Shown: positions 6,920-14,007 of the stretch, in pieces
How positions within the stretch are numbered: the stretch's first letter is position 1
Layout of the letters: every line of letters begins with the position of its first letter
Virus record (IMG/VR): IMGVR_UViG_3300043418_000072
Span: 167,362-231,361 of that record
Strand: one strand, 5' to 3'
Length of the DNA stretch: 64,000 bases
DNA from: a virus
Made by a program: the position numbers and the translations under genes
Notes under the pieces: model-generated
Told to the model about the DNA's origin: nothing
The model's input: the letters and a program-made list of their open reading frames with translations, nothing else
Databases searched by the model: none

Positions 6920-7033
6920 ACCATAGTTAAGTACACTGCCGGAGTAGCAAGAACCAACTTGCCCACTTTGTTCCGTCCTGGATAGATTACTCTACTGGTT
7001 CCCAGGCAAACCGCTAATGTACTTAACTATGGT
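6920..7033 (-). ncRNA. Structured RNA element closed by a perfect 16-bp inverted repeat
   Basis: Positions 6920-6935 and 7018-7033 are exact reverse complements over 16 bases. The 82 bases between can form further helices, such as CCTGG with CCAGG enclosing TAGA-GTAA-TCTA, and TTGCC with GGCAA. The 5' arm begins at the discriminator base and CCA of the tRNA; the 3' arm ends just before the groES ribosome binding site. It could be a groES leader, a processing signal, or a stand-alone small RNA. I do not recognise the family. Confidence 0.6.
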
Positions 7034-7104
7034 GCGCTAGGCGGGAATCGAACCCGCGATTCAGAGGTTTAGAAACTCCTGCTATACCATTTAGCTACTA
7101 GCGC
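7030..7104 (-). tRNA. tRNA with anticodon CUA (amber suppressor candidate)
   Basis: A 72-nt cloverleaf plus encoded CCA. The acceptor GCGCTAG pairs with CTAGCGC, the D stem GCTA with TAGC, and the T stem GCGGG with CCCGC around TTCGATT. The variable loop is five bases, GAATC. With these lengths fixed, the anticodon loop is TTCTAAA and the anticodon CTA, which reads UAG. The anticodon stem has four of five pairs; position 31-39 is T-C. Shifting the loop by one to read TCT (Arg) destroys the stem. The amino acid charged cannot be told from sequence; the discriminator base is A. Confidence 0.75.
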
Positions 7105-7112
7105 ATTTTGTA

Positions 7113-7141
7113 ATTATAACAAGAGCACTGATGTTAGTCAA
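7113..7141 (-). promoter_or_regulatory. Sigma70-like promoter of the tRNA-groES operon
   Basis: Minus strand TTGACT, 17-base spacer, TATAAT, ending eight bases before the first base of the tRNA. It should drive tRNA, the structured element, groES and the genes down to 4643. Confidence 0.85.
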
Positions 7142-7156
7142 TGCCCTTGTTGTTCA

Positions 7157-8560
7157 TTATTTCATGCTGTTAGCACGAACTTGTTCGAAAGTGATTTCGT
7201 TAAACAATGCACCGTTCTGGAAAACAGTTTGCAATGCTTCAGTCCAACCACCAATGCCTTTGTCGCTCCAACCAGTAGGGGCTTGCACACTTGTTGAAAA
7301 CTCGCCACCACTGTTGGTCCACAACTTAACACGGCCTTTGAGTGATGCTTTGCCACTGTCAGTGATGGGGTCTTTGTAAACATCAACCCATTCACCGTTG
7401 ACACATGCACTGGAACATTTCATAGCCCACTTCTGTGTATCACGATCAATAGCTTGCAGCAAAGCACCACCCATACCAAATGCAAAGTTATCTGCTGACC
7501 AACCTTGGAAATCAACCATAGTGCGCAAGATGCTTTGGATGCTAACAGTGTTGATACCATCGCCCCAGATCATGCGTACATTGTTGAGTACCTTGTAGCC
7601 CTTGTCATTGGTAGTGTATCCAAAGCCTTCTGCAAGAATTGCAATCATCTTTGGCATGACTTCAACAGGATCACCTGAGTCAGGACGGATAACAACTGTG
7701 GCACCTGAATCAATCACTTGCTGTTTCAAGTCACCAGTACTCCACATTTTACATGCTTCGTAGATGTTGTAGCTGTCACTAACAACTGCAACAATACCGC
7801 CTGGCTTACCAAACTGTGTGACCATGTTGCTGTAGGCGTTCAGTTCACCTGCACGACCCCAACTAGTGATAGTACTGTGCTCGGCAGCTGGAATTGAAAA
7901 ACCTGCGATGCCAGCATTGTAATATTCGCGAGCGTACAGTACACCAGTAATAGTGTCGGTACCCATGAAGTTGACCAAGTGGGCCGCACCCCCAATACCA
8001 GCACTCTCCATTGAAGATACACCACGAGCACCAAAATCGTGCAGTTTAAAACCGATAGTAGTAGGATCACCAGATTTCTCCAAGTATTCTTGCAAGATGT
8101 TTTTAATGTACTTGCTTTGTGTTGAGACTGTAGTTGGGTACCAGACTGCACGAAGCAATGGAGTTTCCAACCATGTGGTTAAACCGTGGCACTTGGGGTC
8201 AGTGTTTTCGATTGTGACCAGTGCGTTTCCAACTGGGACAACAGTGCCTTCTGGTACGGCTTTAATGACCACGGGCAAGTAGCCGTTGTGTGCTTCGACG
8301 ATGTAGTCCCACATGGTGCGGTCGAATGGTTCGCCGTGTGCTGTGAGGATTTCTTCTGCGATGTCAACGTCGGCTTTTGTAATTGGGTCAAGTAAATACT
8401 CCTTGAAGAAAATTTGCAGTCCAACAACTTGTGTGAATGTGAATTTGCCGCCGCGGGCTGCAATGTAGCTGAATACATTAGTAGTGCCAGCTGGGTATTG
8501 AGGCGCCATACTAACTTTGTAGCTGTCAGTATTGAGAATGATGTTTTTAGAGAGTTTCAT
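7157..8560 (-). CDS. nadV: Nicotinamide phosphoribosyltransferase
   Basis: A 467-residue protein of normal length. The enzyme joins nicotinamide to PRPP to make NMN. Visible family motifs are NTDSYK (residues 10-15), YIAARGGKF (32-40), KLHDFGARGVSSMES, IPAAEHSTITSWG holding the catalytic His, VIRPDSGDP, MIWGDGIN and FGMGGALLQ. It has its own promoter at 8614-8642 and lies near the NMN adenylyltransferase at 9311. The two steps together rebuild NAD from nicotinamide, a pair known from other large phages and reported to offset NAD-depleting defences. Confidence 0.95.
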   Translation of the reverse strand: MKLSKNIILNTDSYKVSMAPQYPAGTTNVFSYIAARGGKFTFTQVVGLQIFFKEYLLDPITKADVDIAEEILTAHGEPFDRTMWDYIVEAHNGYLPVVIKAVPEGTVVPVGNALVTIENTDPKCHGLTTWLETPLLRAVWYPTTVSTQSKYIKNILQEYLEKSGDPTTIGFKLHDFGARGVSSMESAGIGGAAHLVNFMGTDTITGVLYAREYYNAGIAGFSIPAAEHSTITSWGRAGELNAYSNMVTQFGKPGGIVAVVSDSYNIYEACKMWSTGDLKQQVIDSGATVVIRPDSGDPVEVMPKMIAILAEGFGYTTNDKGYKVLNNVRMIWGDGINTVSIQSILRTMVDFQGWSADNFAFGMGGALLQAIDRDTQKWAMKCSSACVNGEWVDVYKDPITDSGKASLKGRVKLWTNSGGEFSTSVQAPTGWSDKGIGGWTEALQTVFQNGALFNEITFEQVRANSMK

Positions 8561-8613
8561 AATAAAGTTCCTTTATTTAAATTGCCTTAGGTCTATCCTT
8601 AGGACTTGCTTAC

Positions 8614-8642
8614 AGTATAACAGTGAACCATTTCATTGTCAA
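8614..8642 (-). promoter_or_regulatory. Sigma70-like promoter of nadV
   Basis: Minus strand TTGACA, 17-base spacer with AATGG, TATACT. The leader of about 50 bases carries two CCTAAGG repeats before AAAGGAA and the ATG at 8560. The -35 overlaps the stop of the upstream gene. Confidence 0.85.
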
Positions 8643-8843
8643 CTATTCTGTTCCGCCAATTTTCTTGGCACGTTGGATACGTTCGTAATCTTCGCGGCAT
8701 TCCTTTGAGCAAAAAATGCCTTCAGTTGGCTCATCACAAGACAAGCAGAACCCATTTGATTCTGGAACCGTTTGGCGATTGCGGAGGTTGTTTTGCAACC
8801 AAATGTCTGATGCGTTTGCTGCGTCTTCTAACATATCACTCAT
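8643..8843 (-). CDS. Small four-cysteine zinc finger protein (TraR/DksA-like)
   Basis: A 66-residue protein: an acidic helical N terminus, then C-x2-C, nine residues, C-x3-C (FCLSCDEPTEGIFCSKECREDYERI). The layout resembles the short phage proteins of the TraR/DksA zinc-finger group, which can bind RNA polymerase. The spacing differs from canonical DksA, so the call is tentative. It overlaps the upstream gene by ATGA (8840-8843). Confidence 0.65.
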   Translation of the reverse strand: MSDMLEDAANASDIWLQNNLRNRQTVPESNGFCLSCDEPTEGIFCSKECREDYERIQRAKKIGGTE

Positions 8844-9100
8844 TTTTGTACCTTAATTTCTTGGATTTCCGTTGTTGCTTTAAGCGAAGTCAGATACGAC
8901 ATTGGGTATGTACGCTTCCTGCCATTGACGCTGATTTGATATCCTGGTTCGACTTTGGTTCCATAAAAGAATCCACCTTTATGGAATGCCATTGGTCGAA
9001 GTTCGCCGGTGACTTTAACAGAGTACAGTTTCTCTTCTGCCACGTTCCAGAAGTAACCTGGGAAGCGTGTTGCTACAAAATCTACAGGTAGTGTAACCAT
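8840..9100 (-). CDS. Hypothetical protein
   Basis: An 86-residue, mostly beta-strand protein starting MVTLPVDFVATRFPGYFWNV, with EEKLYSVKVTGELRPM and VNGRKRTYPMSYL. This pattern recalls short DNA-binding repeats found next to homing endonuclease domains, but no HNH residues are present. It overlaps the upstream gene by one base. Function unknown. Confidence 0.65.
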   Translation of the reverse strand: MVTLPVDFVATRFPGYFWNVAEEKLYSVKVTGELRPMAFHKGGFFYGTKVEPGYQISVNGRKRTYPMSYLTSLKATTEIQEIKVQK

Positions 9101-9309
9101 TATAACTCCACTCTTTCAAAGTAAATCTTGGCAAAGCCCATGGGGCTTGTTGCACGGCGTTCAATTTGTAGATACAAACGTGTCGGAGTATCCTCTAACA
9201 CATGGTGCACCACAATCTGATCCATGGTATCGTTAAACACTTGAGTCCTAACTTGTTCAGCTAAGAACAGTTGTTGACTACGCCGGGGTTGATAGTTGCT
9301 CTTGTGCAT
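9100..9309 (-). CDS. Hypothetical protein
   Basis: A 69-residue basic protein starting MHKSNYQPRRSQQLFLAEQV and ending with a strand pair YLQIERRATSPMGFAKIYFERVEL. The ATG at 9309 lies one base after the nadM stop, with TAGGTG upstream. It is translated between nadM and the gene at 8840. Function unknown. Confidence 0.65.
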   Translation of the reverse strand: MHKSNYQPRRSQQLFLAEQVRTQVFNDTMDQIVVHHVLEDTPTRLYLQIERRATSPMGFAKIYFERVEL

Positions 9310-9310
9310 C

Positions 9311-10330
9311 TTAAACACCTACCGCCCATTGGACCATATCGTAGTGGTCTTCAAAACACTCGTCGCTACGCACTTCTGCAATAGGAACCCAACGTGCTTT
9401 CTCTGCATCGTCACTGCCTTTTACTTTAGGCAATGCACCATCAGGCAATTCAATCTTGTAGCAATGAGTAATGATACGACCACGTGGTGAACGATCAACA
9501 GCATCAAACACACGGTTGCCCGTAATGCTACCACGCAACACTGGCTCAGGTACTTTGATACCAGTTTCTTCACGGAGTTCGCGAATAGCTGCATCAAGTA
9601 CGGTCTTGTCGGTGCTGGCGTTAACGTAACCACCAGGCAGTGCCCACAAGCCACGACCTGGCTCAGCACGGCGTTTGATCATAAGCACATGGCCTGAGCA
9701 AATTACTGCGGCATCTGCTGTGCTAAAGATTGGAGGGTACTTCAAGCTGGCATATTGCTTGTTGTGTTCAATCAAGAATTCACGCTCACGGATAATCTGT
9801 GCAAATTCCTCAGTCTTACGAAAATTCATCAAGAAGTCATAAGTTGATTGAGGTACAACATTCTTAATAAAGTTGCTGTTGAAGGTCCAGTTAAAGAACA
9901 GGTCACGAATGTTCACTGCACTAAGTGGTTCAATTTCCTCTACATCAACATAGCCCCATTGGGGGAACATGTCCAAGTAGAAACTTGATTCGTCTTTCTT
10001 GTGACCAATGATGGCAGTTTTAGTACCCAGGATTCGATACTTGCTGACAATACCTTGCACACGAACTGCCCACGCTTGGTCGTTGTACATTGTATCAATG
10101 TTTTCTTCAATGTGAATACTCATTGCAAGACCACTTGTTGCAGCCTTAATCATTTGAGCACGTTCGGCACTGGTGAAGGGGTTTTTGTAAGTGCGGGGTT
10201 GAGCAGCTGAGCCTGTGATAATTACCAGATTGTCGGTCAATGCTGTGGCTCGCTTGATAATCTCTAAGTGAGCATTGTGGAAGGGTTGAAAACGTCCGAT
10301 GAGGACTAGTGTTCCGTATTCTTTAGACAT
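9311..10330 (-). CDS. nadM: Bifunctional NMN adenylyltransferase / Nudix hydrolase
   Basis: A 339-residue two-domain protein. The N-terminal part has the nucleotidylyltransferase signature GRFQPFHNAHLEII (residues 12-25) and later SAAQPRTYKNPFTSAERAQMI; it makes NAD from NMN and ATP. The C-terminal half is a Nudix domain with GGYVN and RELREETGI; the first Glu of the classic box appears replaced by Thr. Its partner nadV lies at 7157. It is translated right after the gene at 10332 with one base between. Confidence 0.93.
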   Translation of the reverse strand: MSKEYGTLVLIGRFQPFHNAHLEIIKRATALTDNLVIITGSAAQPRTYKNPFTSAERAQMIKAATSGLAMSIHIEENIDTMYNDQAWAVRVQGIVSKYRILGTKTAIIGHKKDESSFYLDMFPQWGYVDVEEIEPLSAVNIRDLFFNWTFNSNFIKNVVPQSTYDFLMNFRKTEEFAQIIREREFLIEHNKQYASLKYPPIFSTADAAVICSGHVLMIKRRAEPGRGLWALPGGYVNASTDKTVLDAAIRELREETGIKVPEPVLRGSITGNRVFDAVDRSPRGRIITHCYKIELPDGALPKVKGSDDAEKARWVPIAEVRSDECFEDHYDMVQWAVGV

Positions 10331-10331
10331 A

Positions 10332-10799
10332 TTAACCTCGCAATGCTTTGATGTCGGCTTCGGTTAAGCCCAGGGATTTTGCTCGAGCAATGGCTGCTTC
10401 TTTGGCTGTTTTTGCTTGCTGTTCAGCCTCAAGCTGTTGTTCAACTCGCAAGTCTTCCTGAGTGGGCTCAATGACACGAACTGGACCATACCATCCCCGA
10501 CCGGCGTTGAACAATACTTCTTCTGTCACACGGCTATCAGTGCCCATGACATAGTTCTTCTTGGCTCGTCGCAATGCGGTGGACTTCTTCTCGCAAAGGT
10601 ATTGAACATACTCACGTCCGCGACCTTCGGTCAAATCTGTGTTGGTCCATACTGCATAGACAGTCTGTTGTTTGGGGGTTTCTACATTGAGCTTTTCAGT
10701 CAATGCTTTTACGATAGCTTCGACTGCTGGGCGATTTGCAAGGGGCAATGCCTCACATACTGCGGCAATCATCTCGGGTGATGTGAAATCTACTGGCAT
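10332..10799 (-). CDS. Hypothetical protein with C-terminal coiled coil
   Basis: A 155-residue protein starting MPVDFTSPEMIAAVCEALPL. Residues 1-40 are helical, the centre (YAVWTNTDLTEGRGREYVQYLC) looks like strands, and residues 110-150 form a Glu/Ala/Gln coiled coil. It is the first gene after the promoter at 10866-10894 and precedes nadM. No function recognised. Confidence 0.7.
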   Translation of the reverse strand: MPVDFTSPEMIAAVCEALPLANRPAVEAIVKALTEKLNVETPKQQTVYAVWTNTDLTEGRGREYVQYLCEKKSTALRRAKKNYVMGTDSRVTEEVLFNAGRGWYGPVRVIEPTQEDLRVEQQLEAEQQAKTAKEAAIARAKSLGLTEADIKALRG

Positions 10800-10865
10800 A
10801 CAAAAATCCTTTGTATAATGTTGAGTACAGAAAGTCTATCTCTCTGTATTTTTATTTATGTGTTT

Positions 10866-10894
10866 ATTATAACACCTGATTCTTTATTTGTCAA
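10866..10894 (-). promoter_or_regulatory. Consensus sigma70 promoter of the nadM operon
   Basis: Minus strand TTGACA, 17-base spacer, TATAAT: both hexamers are exact consensus. It reads into the gene at 10799, nadM and the small genes to 8643. The -35 overlaps the end of the gene at 10891. Confidence 0.9.
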
Positions 10895-11082
10895 ACTTTT
10901 CTGTAGTCTGCGCGATAGTAGCAGTCAGGATCACCGGGGTCTTTGTTGTATGCTGCAACAAAATCCTTGGCTTCTTGTTCGTTATCAAACAACTTTTCTC
11001 CCATTGGGCGCTGACCATAACCACGCTCATATTCAGTCATTGTGACTTTGTACAAGGGACCATTTAGTTTAACTTCTGCCAT
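10891..11082 (-). CDS. Hypothetical protein
   Basis: A 63-residue protein starting MAEVKLNGPLYKVTMTEYER, with FDNEQEAKDFVAAYNKDP followed by DPDCYYRADYRKV. Strand-helix order and the aromatic end suggest a small folded domain. It sits alone between its own promoter (11120-11148) and the next. AGGAG lies upstream of the ATG. Function unknown. Confidence 0.7.
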   Translation of the reverse strand: MAEVKLNGPLYKVTMTEYERGYGQRPMGEKLFDNEQEAKDFVAAYNKDPGDPDCYYRADYRKV

Positions 11083-11119
11083 TTTCTGCTCCTTTGGGTT
11101 AACTACTTTCTACAGTTTT

Positions 11120-11148
11120 AGTATAACACTAGAGTCATTAAAATGCAA
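11120..11148 (-). promoter_or_regulatory. Sigma70-like promoter
   Basis: Minus strand TTGCAT, 17-base spacer with AATGA, TATACT. It reads the single gene at 10891-11082. The -35 runs directly into the T-rich tail of the terminator at 11148-11176. Confidence 0.7.
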
Positions 11149-11176
11149 CCAAAAGAAAACCCGCCGAAGCGGGTTT
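11148..11176 (-). terminator. Intrinsic terminator
   Basis: Minus strand AAACCCGC, loop TTCG, GCGGGTTT, then TTCTTTTG. It would end transcription of the radical SAM gene at 11258-12226. Confidence 0.75.
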
Positions 11177-11257
11177 CTAATTAACTCTATAAATCTACGA
11201 TTTTCCATTAACTTTTCCTATGTCGACAATAGGCCTAAGGCAAACGGCATATTTGAG

Positions 11258-12226
11258 TTATTGTTTGCTTTTGATTAGTGATTGATGTGCAACCAACTGC
11301 TCTCTGAGTTGTGCAAATTGCGGATGCACTAGAATGTCCAATGCAGATTCAATGCTACGTAACGCGGTGTTGAATAATGCAGGCGCTAGATTGTAAATGG
11401 CTAGATATTTTGGACTGTTGGCAGTATGTGCAACAAAAGTACAGCGGGGATTGTTTTCAACTATCTCAACAAAGTACTTGGCCAACGAGTGTATGTCAAC
11501 GATTGAGATATTTGTGAGAGTGATATGAAATTTTATTTGAACTGGCAAATCCACAAACTTAGTAATGTTATCTTGTACTATGGACCAGACTGTGCCCGTA
11601 CGTTGCAGTTCTGCTGTTCGTCCTACTCCATCAATGCTGAGATTTAATGTTGTATTAAATTTCAGCAGCTTCTCAACAAATATTTGATTGTACACGCTTG
11701 CATTGGTGTAGACTCGCAAGTTAATGTCTGTTCTGTCTTTAGCTATCAAGTGATCTAGCAACTGATAGTAGTGCTTAATTATCATTGGCTCGCCACCAGT
11801 TAATGTAAGGAACTTTAGATTCTCTGACATGGTAAGTATCTCGGCCCAGTCAGAATCTGAAACGGTATTAACTGAGCCATTGATGAGAGAGCTGTTTTCG
11901 CTATTGCACATCTTGCACTGAAAATTACAAAGATTGCTTGCTCTCAGCTCCATATAATCGAGTTGGTCAACGGTAGTTTCACCATATAGTGCAAGTAGGT
12001 GCTGTCTTATACTTTGCAGCCCTGCGTCTTCTAGTGACTTGCATCCTCCGCAAGTTTCGTCAAACTCGTTATTTAAAAACTTGGTTTTTAAATCTTTAAG
12101 GTAATCACTATTTCTAAACTCTACTGGACTCATGCTAAACTTCTTAGAACTAATGCAGCACACAGCCGATTGATCGACATGGTAGAACAAAGATCGCCAC
12201 GGTGCAGGACAAAAGAATTTTTTCAT
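11258..12226 (-). CDS. Radical SAM protein
   Basis: A 322-residue protein with C-x3-C-x2-C (CNFQCKMC, Cys100, 104 and 107), which holds the SAM-bound 4Fe-4S cluster. TLTGGEPM (142-148) provides SAM contacts. The region before the core has Cys6, Cys23, Cys24 and CGGC (59-62), which could hold an extra cluster. Such proteins cut SAM to make a radical and modify peptides or nucleotides; the substrate cannot be told here. It lies just downstream of the tmRNA and ends at its own terminator. Confidence 0.88.
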   Translation of the reverse strand: MKKFFCPAPWRSLFYHVDQSAVCCISSKKFSMSPVEFRNSDYLKDLKTKFLNNEFDETCGGCKSLEDAGLQSIRQHLLALYGETTVDQLDYMELRASNLCNFQCKMCNSENSSLINGSVNTVSDSDWAEILTMSENLKFLTLTGGEPMIIKHYYQLLDHLIAKDRTDINLRVYTNASVYNQIFVEKLLKFNTTLNLSIDGVGRTAELQRTGTVWSIVQDNITKFVDLPVQIKFHITLTNISIVDIHSLAKYFVEIVENNPRCTFVAHTANSPKYLAIYNLAPALFNTALRSIESALDILVHPQFAQLREQLVAHQSLIKSKQ

Positions 12227-12242
12227 AGAATAGAGTGTGTAA

Positions 12243-12270
12243 TTAGAAAATAGGGGCCGAAGCCCCTATT
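12243..12270 (-). terminator. Intrinsic terminator after the tmRNA
   Basis: Minus strand AATAGGGGC, loop TTCG, GCCCCTATT, then TTCTAATT. It lies right after the coding piece of the tmRNA and before the radical SAM gene. Confidence 0.85.
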
Positions 12271-12271
12271 A

Positions 12272-12592
12272 CTATTTCCTGTTGCAAGGCATAGCTGCCC
12301 CGGAAGCCTTTATCAGGCAACCATTAGAAACTGTGAGTCGTTTGCATTTACTTTTTTTGCTTCTACGGCCGGGAAACCCCAACCCTACGGCTTCTGCTTT
12401 GCCGAGCTGTCCACTTGTTTACTTGTTGCCCTGTCGAAACCATGGCAGGCCCATCAAAAACATACTAAGCACTTTACACCGATATCGTTTCTTAAGTTCG
12501 CCCACGATGTATCGAATAGTACGCTTTTGGTGGACCTGGCGGGAGTCGAACCCGCGTCCAGAACACTTTTCTCTTTGCTTCATACAGCAATA
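12272..12592 (-). ncRNA. ssrA: Circularly permuted two-piece tmRNA
   Basis: Read on the minus strand, the acceptor half comes first. The T arm GCGGGTTCGACTCCCGC (12539-12555) and the 3' end CAGGTCCACCA end at 12528. After a 75-base intervening segment, the coding half begins at 12452 with GGGCCTG, which pairs with CAGGTCC in a seven-pair acceptor stem. GGTTTCGACAGGG follows, conserved in tmRNA. The tag frame at 12345-12313 reads ANDSQFLMVA then TGA-TAA. tmRNA frees stalled ribosomes and tags the product for proteases. The 5' limit and the 3' limit of the coding piece are estimates. Confidence 0.9.
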
Positions 12593-12598
12593 ACTTAT

Positions 12599-12607
12599 AT
12601 TATAGCA
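12599..12607 (-). promoter_or_regulatory. Extended -10 promoter of the tmRNA
   Basis: Minus strand TG-C-TATAAT with no good -35. Transcription would begin near 12592, matching the expected 5' end of the acceptor half of the tmRNA. Confidence 0.65.
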
Positions 12608-12619
12608 CAAGACTATAAT

Positions 12620-13003
12620 TTAACGACCTGTAGTTGTCCAATCCAGCACAACTTCATCGGTGGTAGCATCTCGTAATTGGTAACGGCGTTCAATTCCTGA
12701 TGCTTGCTGAAAAGAAGCAACAGTAGTGGACTCGCCATCGACATGTGCTTGAGCTTGATTTTCTAACGCCAGTTCGTCGAAACATTTGTTAAACTGCTCA
12801 ACTGATTCAAACATCATAGTTACTGTAGTGACTACAGATCCATCAGGCATGTCAGCTCGTGTAGTGACATTTAACTCAGATCCGGGTGCGCTATACTTTG
12901 CAATTATTGCATCACGTGCATCATACACATGCTTGAATTCCGGGCGGTGTAGTGGTCTAACTGCCCCAGCTGGTGTAGTAATTTCTTTAATATACTTGAT
13001 CAT
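12620..13003 (-). CDS. Hypothetical protein
   Basis: A 127-residue protein starting MIKYIKEITTPAGAVRPLHR; ATG 13003 has AGGAG seven bases upstream. The fold looks like alternating strands and helices, with an alternating Val/Thr strand in the middle. No recognisable catalytic motif. It is transcribed by read-through from upstream or an unseen promoter, since a terminator precedes it at 13030-13066. Confidence 0.65.
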   Translation of the reverse strand: MIKYIKEITTPAGAVRPLHRPEFKHVYDARDAIIAKYSAPGSELNVTTRADMPDGSVVTTVTMMFESVEQFNKCFDELALENQAQAHVDGESTTVASFQQASGIERRYQLRDATTDEVVLDWTTTGR

Positions 13004-13029
13004 CAAATTCTCCTATATGCTATATTTAG

Positions 13030-13066
13030 CCAAGAGAAAGGGCGAAGCCAAGTTCGCCCTGTTTTT
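13030..13066 (-). terminator. Intrinsic terminator, possibly bidirectional
   Basis: AGGGCGAA and TTCGCCCT form an eight-pair stem around six bases. The minus-strand tail is TTTCTCTT and the plus-strand tail GTTTTTG. It ends the transcript of the gene at 13080-13418. Confidence 0.7.
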
Positions 13067-13079
13067 GCACACTCGCTGA

Positions 13080-13418
13080 TTAAGCTGCGTCTGCTTCAGT
13101 TTTAGCTGCGGCCTTGGCCTTGAGCTTTTCCATGCTTGGCTTTTCTGCTTTGGTCTTTGTGACCTTAACAGTTGCCACGGCGTTGTACTTTGCATCAGCA
13201 TTGTCAATTGCCTCTTTGTATGCAGCGTTAGCATACAAGTCTGTTGTCTTAAGGAAAGTAACCAATTCAGGCTTGGTCATCTCATTGGGCAAATCCATTA
13301 GCTGGATATCCGTATCTGTCTTTGCCAGAATCTTAACACGGGTCATGTCAGTTGCGAAACGCACCTTGTAACCAGATTTGCACTTAGAAACACCACCAAC
13401 TTTGAACAATTTAGTCAT
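13080..13418 (-). CDS. Conserved-looking small phage protein with Ala/Lys-rich tail
   Basis: A 112-residue protein. The N-terminal half (KLFKVGGVSKCKSGYKVRFATDMTRVKILAKTDTD) is beta-rich; residues 85-112 are a Lys/Ala-rich tail ending EADAA. Its promoter lies at 13486-13514 and its terminator at 13030. I have seen this N-terminal pattern in other phage proteins of unknown role, but cannot name a function. Confidence 0.7.
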   Translation of the reverse strand: MTKLFKVGGVSKCKSGYKVRFATDMTRVKILAKTDTDIQLMDLPNEMTKPELVTFLKTTDLYANAAYKEAIDNADAKYNAVATVKVTKTKAEKPSMEKLKAKAAAKTEADAA

Positions 13419-13485
13419 TTGTAAACTCCATTTACGTTAATTGAAAAACACACTCTCAATGTAGCCTCATTGCTACAGTATTTAA

Positions 13486-13514
13486 ATTATAGTTGATTTC
13501 GAATTATGAGTCAA
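13486..13514 (-). promoter_or_regulatory. Sigma70-like promoter
   Basis: Minus strand TTGACT, 17-base spacer, TATAAT. The leader of about 60 bases before the gene at 13418 can form the hairpin TGTAGC-AATGAG-GCTACA (13460-13477). Confidence 0.85.
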
Positions 13515-13541
13515 CCACAATTTAAATTCTTTTTGCCCATT

Positions 13542-13670
13542 TTACTGAGCCAATTCCTTGCTGTGGGTCTTGACAGAGTCAATGCTCTTGTCCAGAATCC
13601 TTGCAACACCGCTGAAGCCAACTGTGGCCACAACCAAACCAAGAACAAACCCAATTGCTAAATTACGCAT
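13542..13670 (-). CDS. Small single-helix membrane protein
   Basis: A 42-residue protein: MRNLAIGFVLGLVVATVGFSGVARILDKSIDSVKTHSKELAQ. Residues 4-24 form one membrane helix with a Gly-rich face, followed by a charged helix. AGGAG lies upstream of ATG 13670. It is below usual gene-finder length but the start, composition and operon position look genuine. Function unknown. Confidence 0.75.
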   Translation of the reverse strand: MRNLAIGFVLGLVVATVGFSGVARILDKSIDSVKTHSKELAQ

Positions 13671-13672
13671 GA

Positions 13673-13888
13673 TTACTCCTCTACAACTTCACGAATGTCG
13701 GACCACGCAGACCATTGCATGTTGCGATGACCTCGGGCGATAAAGTCTTGCGACAAGGCATTTGCCTGCGCATAAACTGTCTTGTCTTCCATTTGTCGGT
13801 ATTGCAGCACACGTTCGTAGACGGTAACAATTTTTGTACCGCTGAGTTTGCTACCAATTGGGCGTTTAAGCCAGCGCATTTCCATCAT
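13673..13888 (-). CDS. Hypothetical protein
   Basis: A 71-residue protein starting MMEMRWLKRPIGSKLSGTKI and ending WSDIREVVEE, basic at the front and acidic at the end. The start at 13888 overlaps the stop of the 25-residue peptide gene by ATGA. Its last codons (GTAGAGGAGTAA) contain the ribosome binding site for the next gene. Function unknown. Confidence 0.7.
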   Translation of the reverse strand: MMEMRWLKRPIGSKLSGTKIVTVYERVLQYRQMEDKTVYAQANALSQDFIARGHRNMQWSAWSDIREVVEE

Positions 13889-13962
13889 ACCATGAATCCC
13901 CAAACAATAATGTTCATACCAATAAACACACCAAGCAAGAACACACTTACCTTTTCAAGCAT
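13885..13962 (-). CDS. 25-residue membrane peptide
   Basis: MLEKVSVFLLGVFIGMNIIVWGFMV: one hydrophobic helix over nearly its whole length. The stop overlaps the next ATG (ATGA). The start overlaps TAA of the old 3' end of the gene at 14602 (TAATG), so before the HNH element inserted it was coupled to that gene. Function unknown. Confidence 0.6.
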   Translation of the reverse strand: MLEKVSVFLLGVFIGMNIIVWGFMV

Positions 13963-13991
13963 TATGCTGCCTCCAACATGTTAGCTGGGAA
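13962..13991 (-). repeat. Duplicated 3' end of the gene at 14602, left by the HNH insertion
   Basis: The minus-strand bases CCAGCTAACATG followed by TTGGAGGCAGCATAA would encode PANMLEAA-stop. The live gene at 14602 reads PANMLSAVE with the same CCAGCTAACATG. The HNH gene therefore sits between two copies of this gene's end: the old end is here and a substitute end is supplied next to the element. Confidence 0.65.
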
Positions 13992-14007
13992 CAAGATAAA
14001 TAAATAC

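Noticed and set aside
7030-7104. Reading the tRNA as Arg (anticodon TCT)
   Set aside because: It needs the anticodon loop shifted by one base, which leaves no proper pairs in the anticodon stem.
8636-9091. 151-codon plus-strand frame
   Set aside because: Antisense to two coupled small genes; no ribosome binding site or promoter.
12482-12592. Acceptor end of the tmRNA considered as a separate tRNA gene
   Set aside because: It has a T arm and CCA but no D or anticodon arm upstream, and its acceptor strand pairs with the coding half at 12446-12452.
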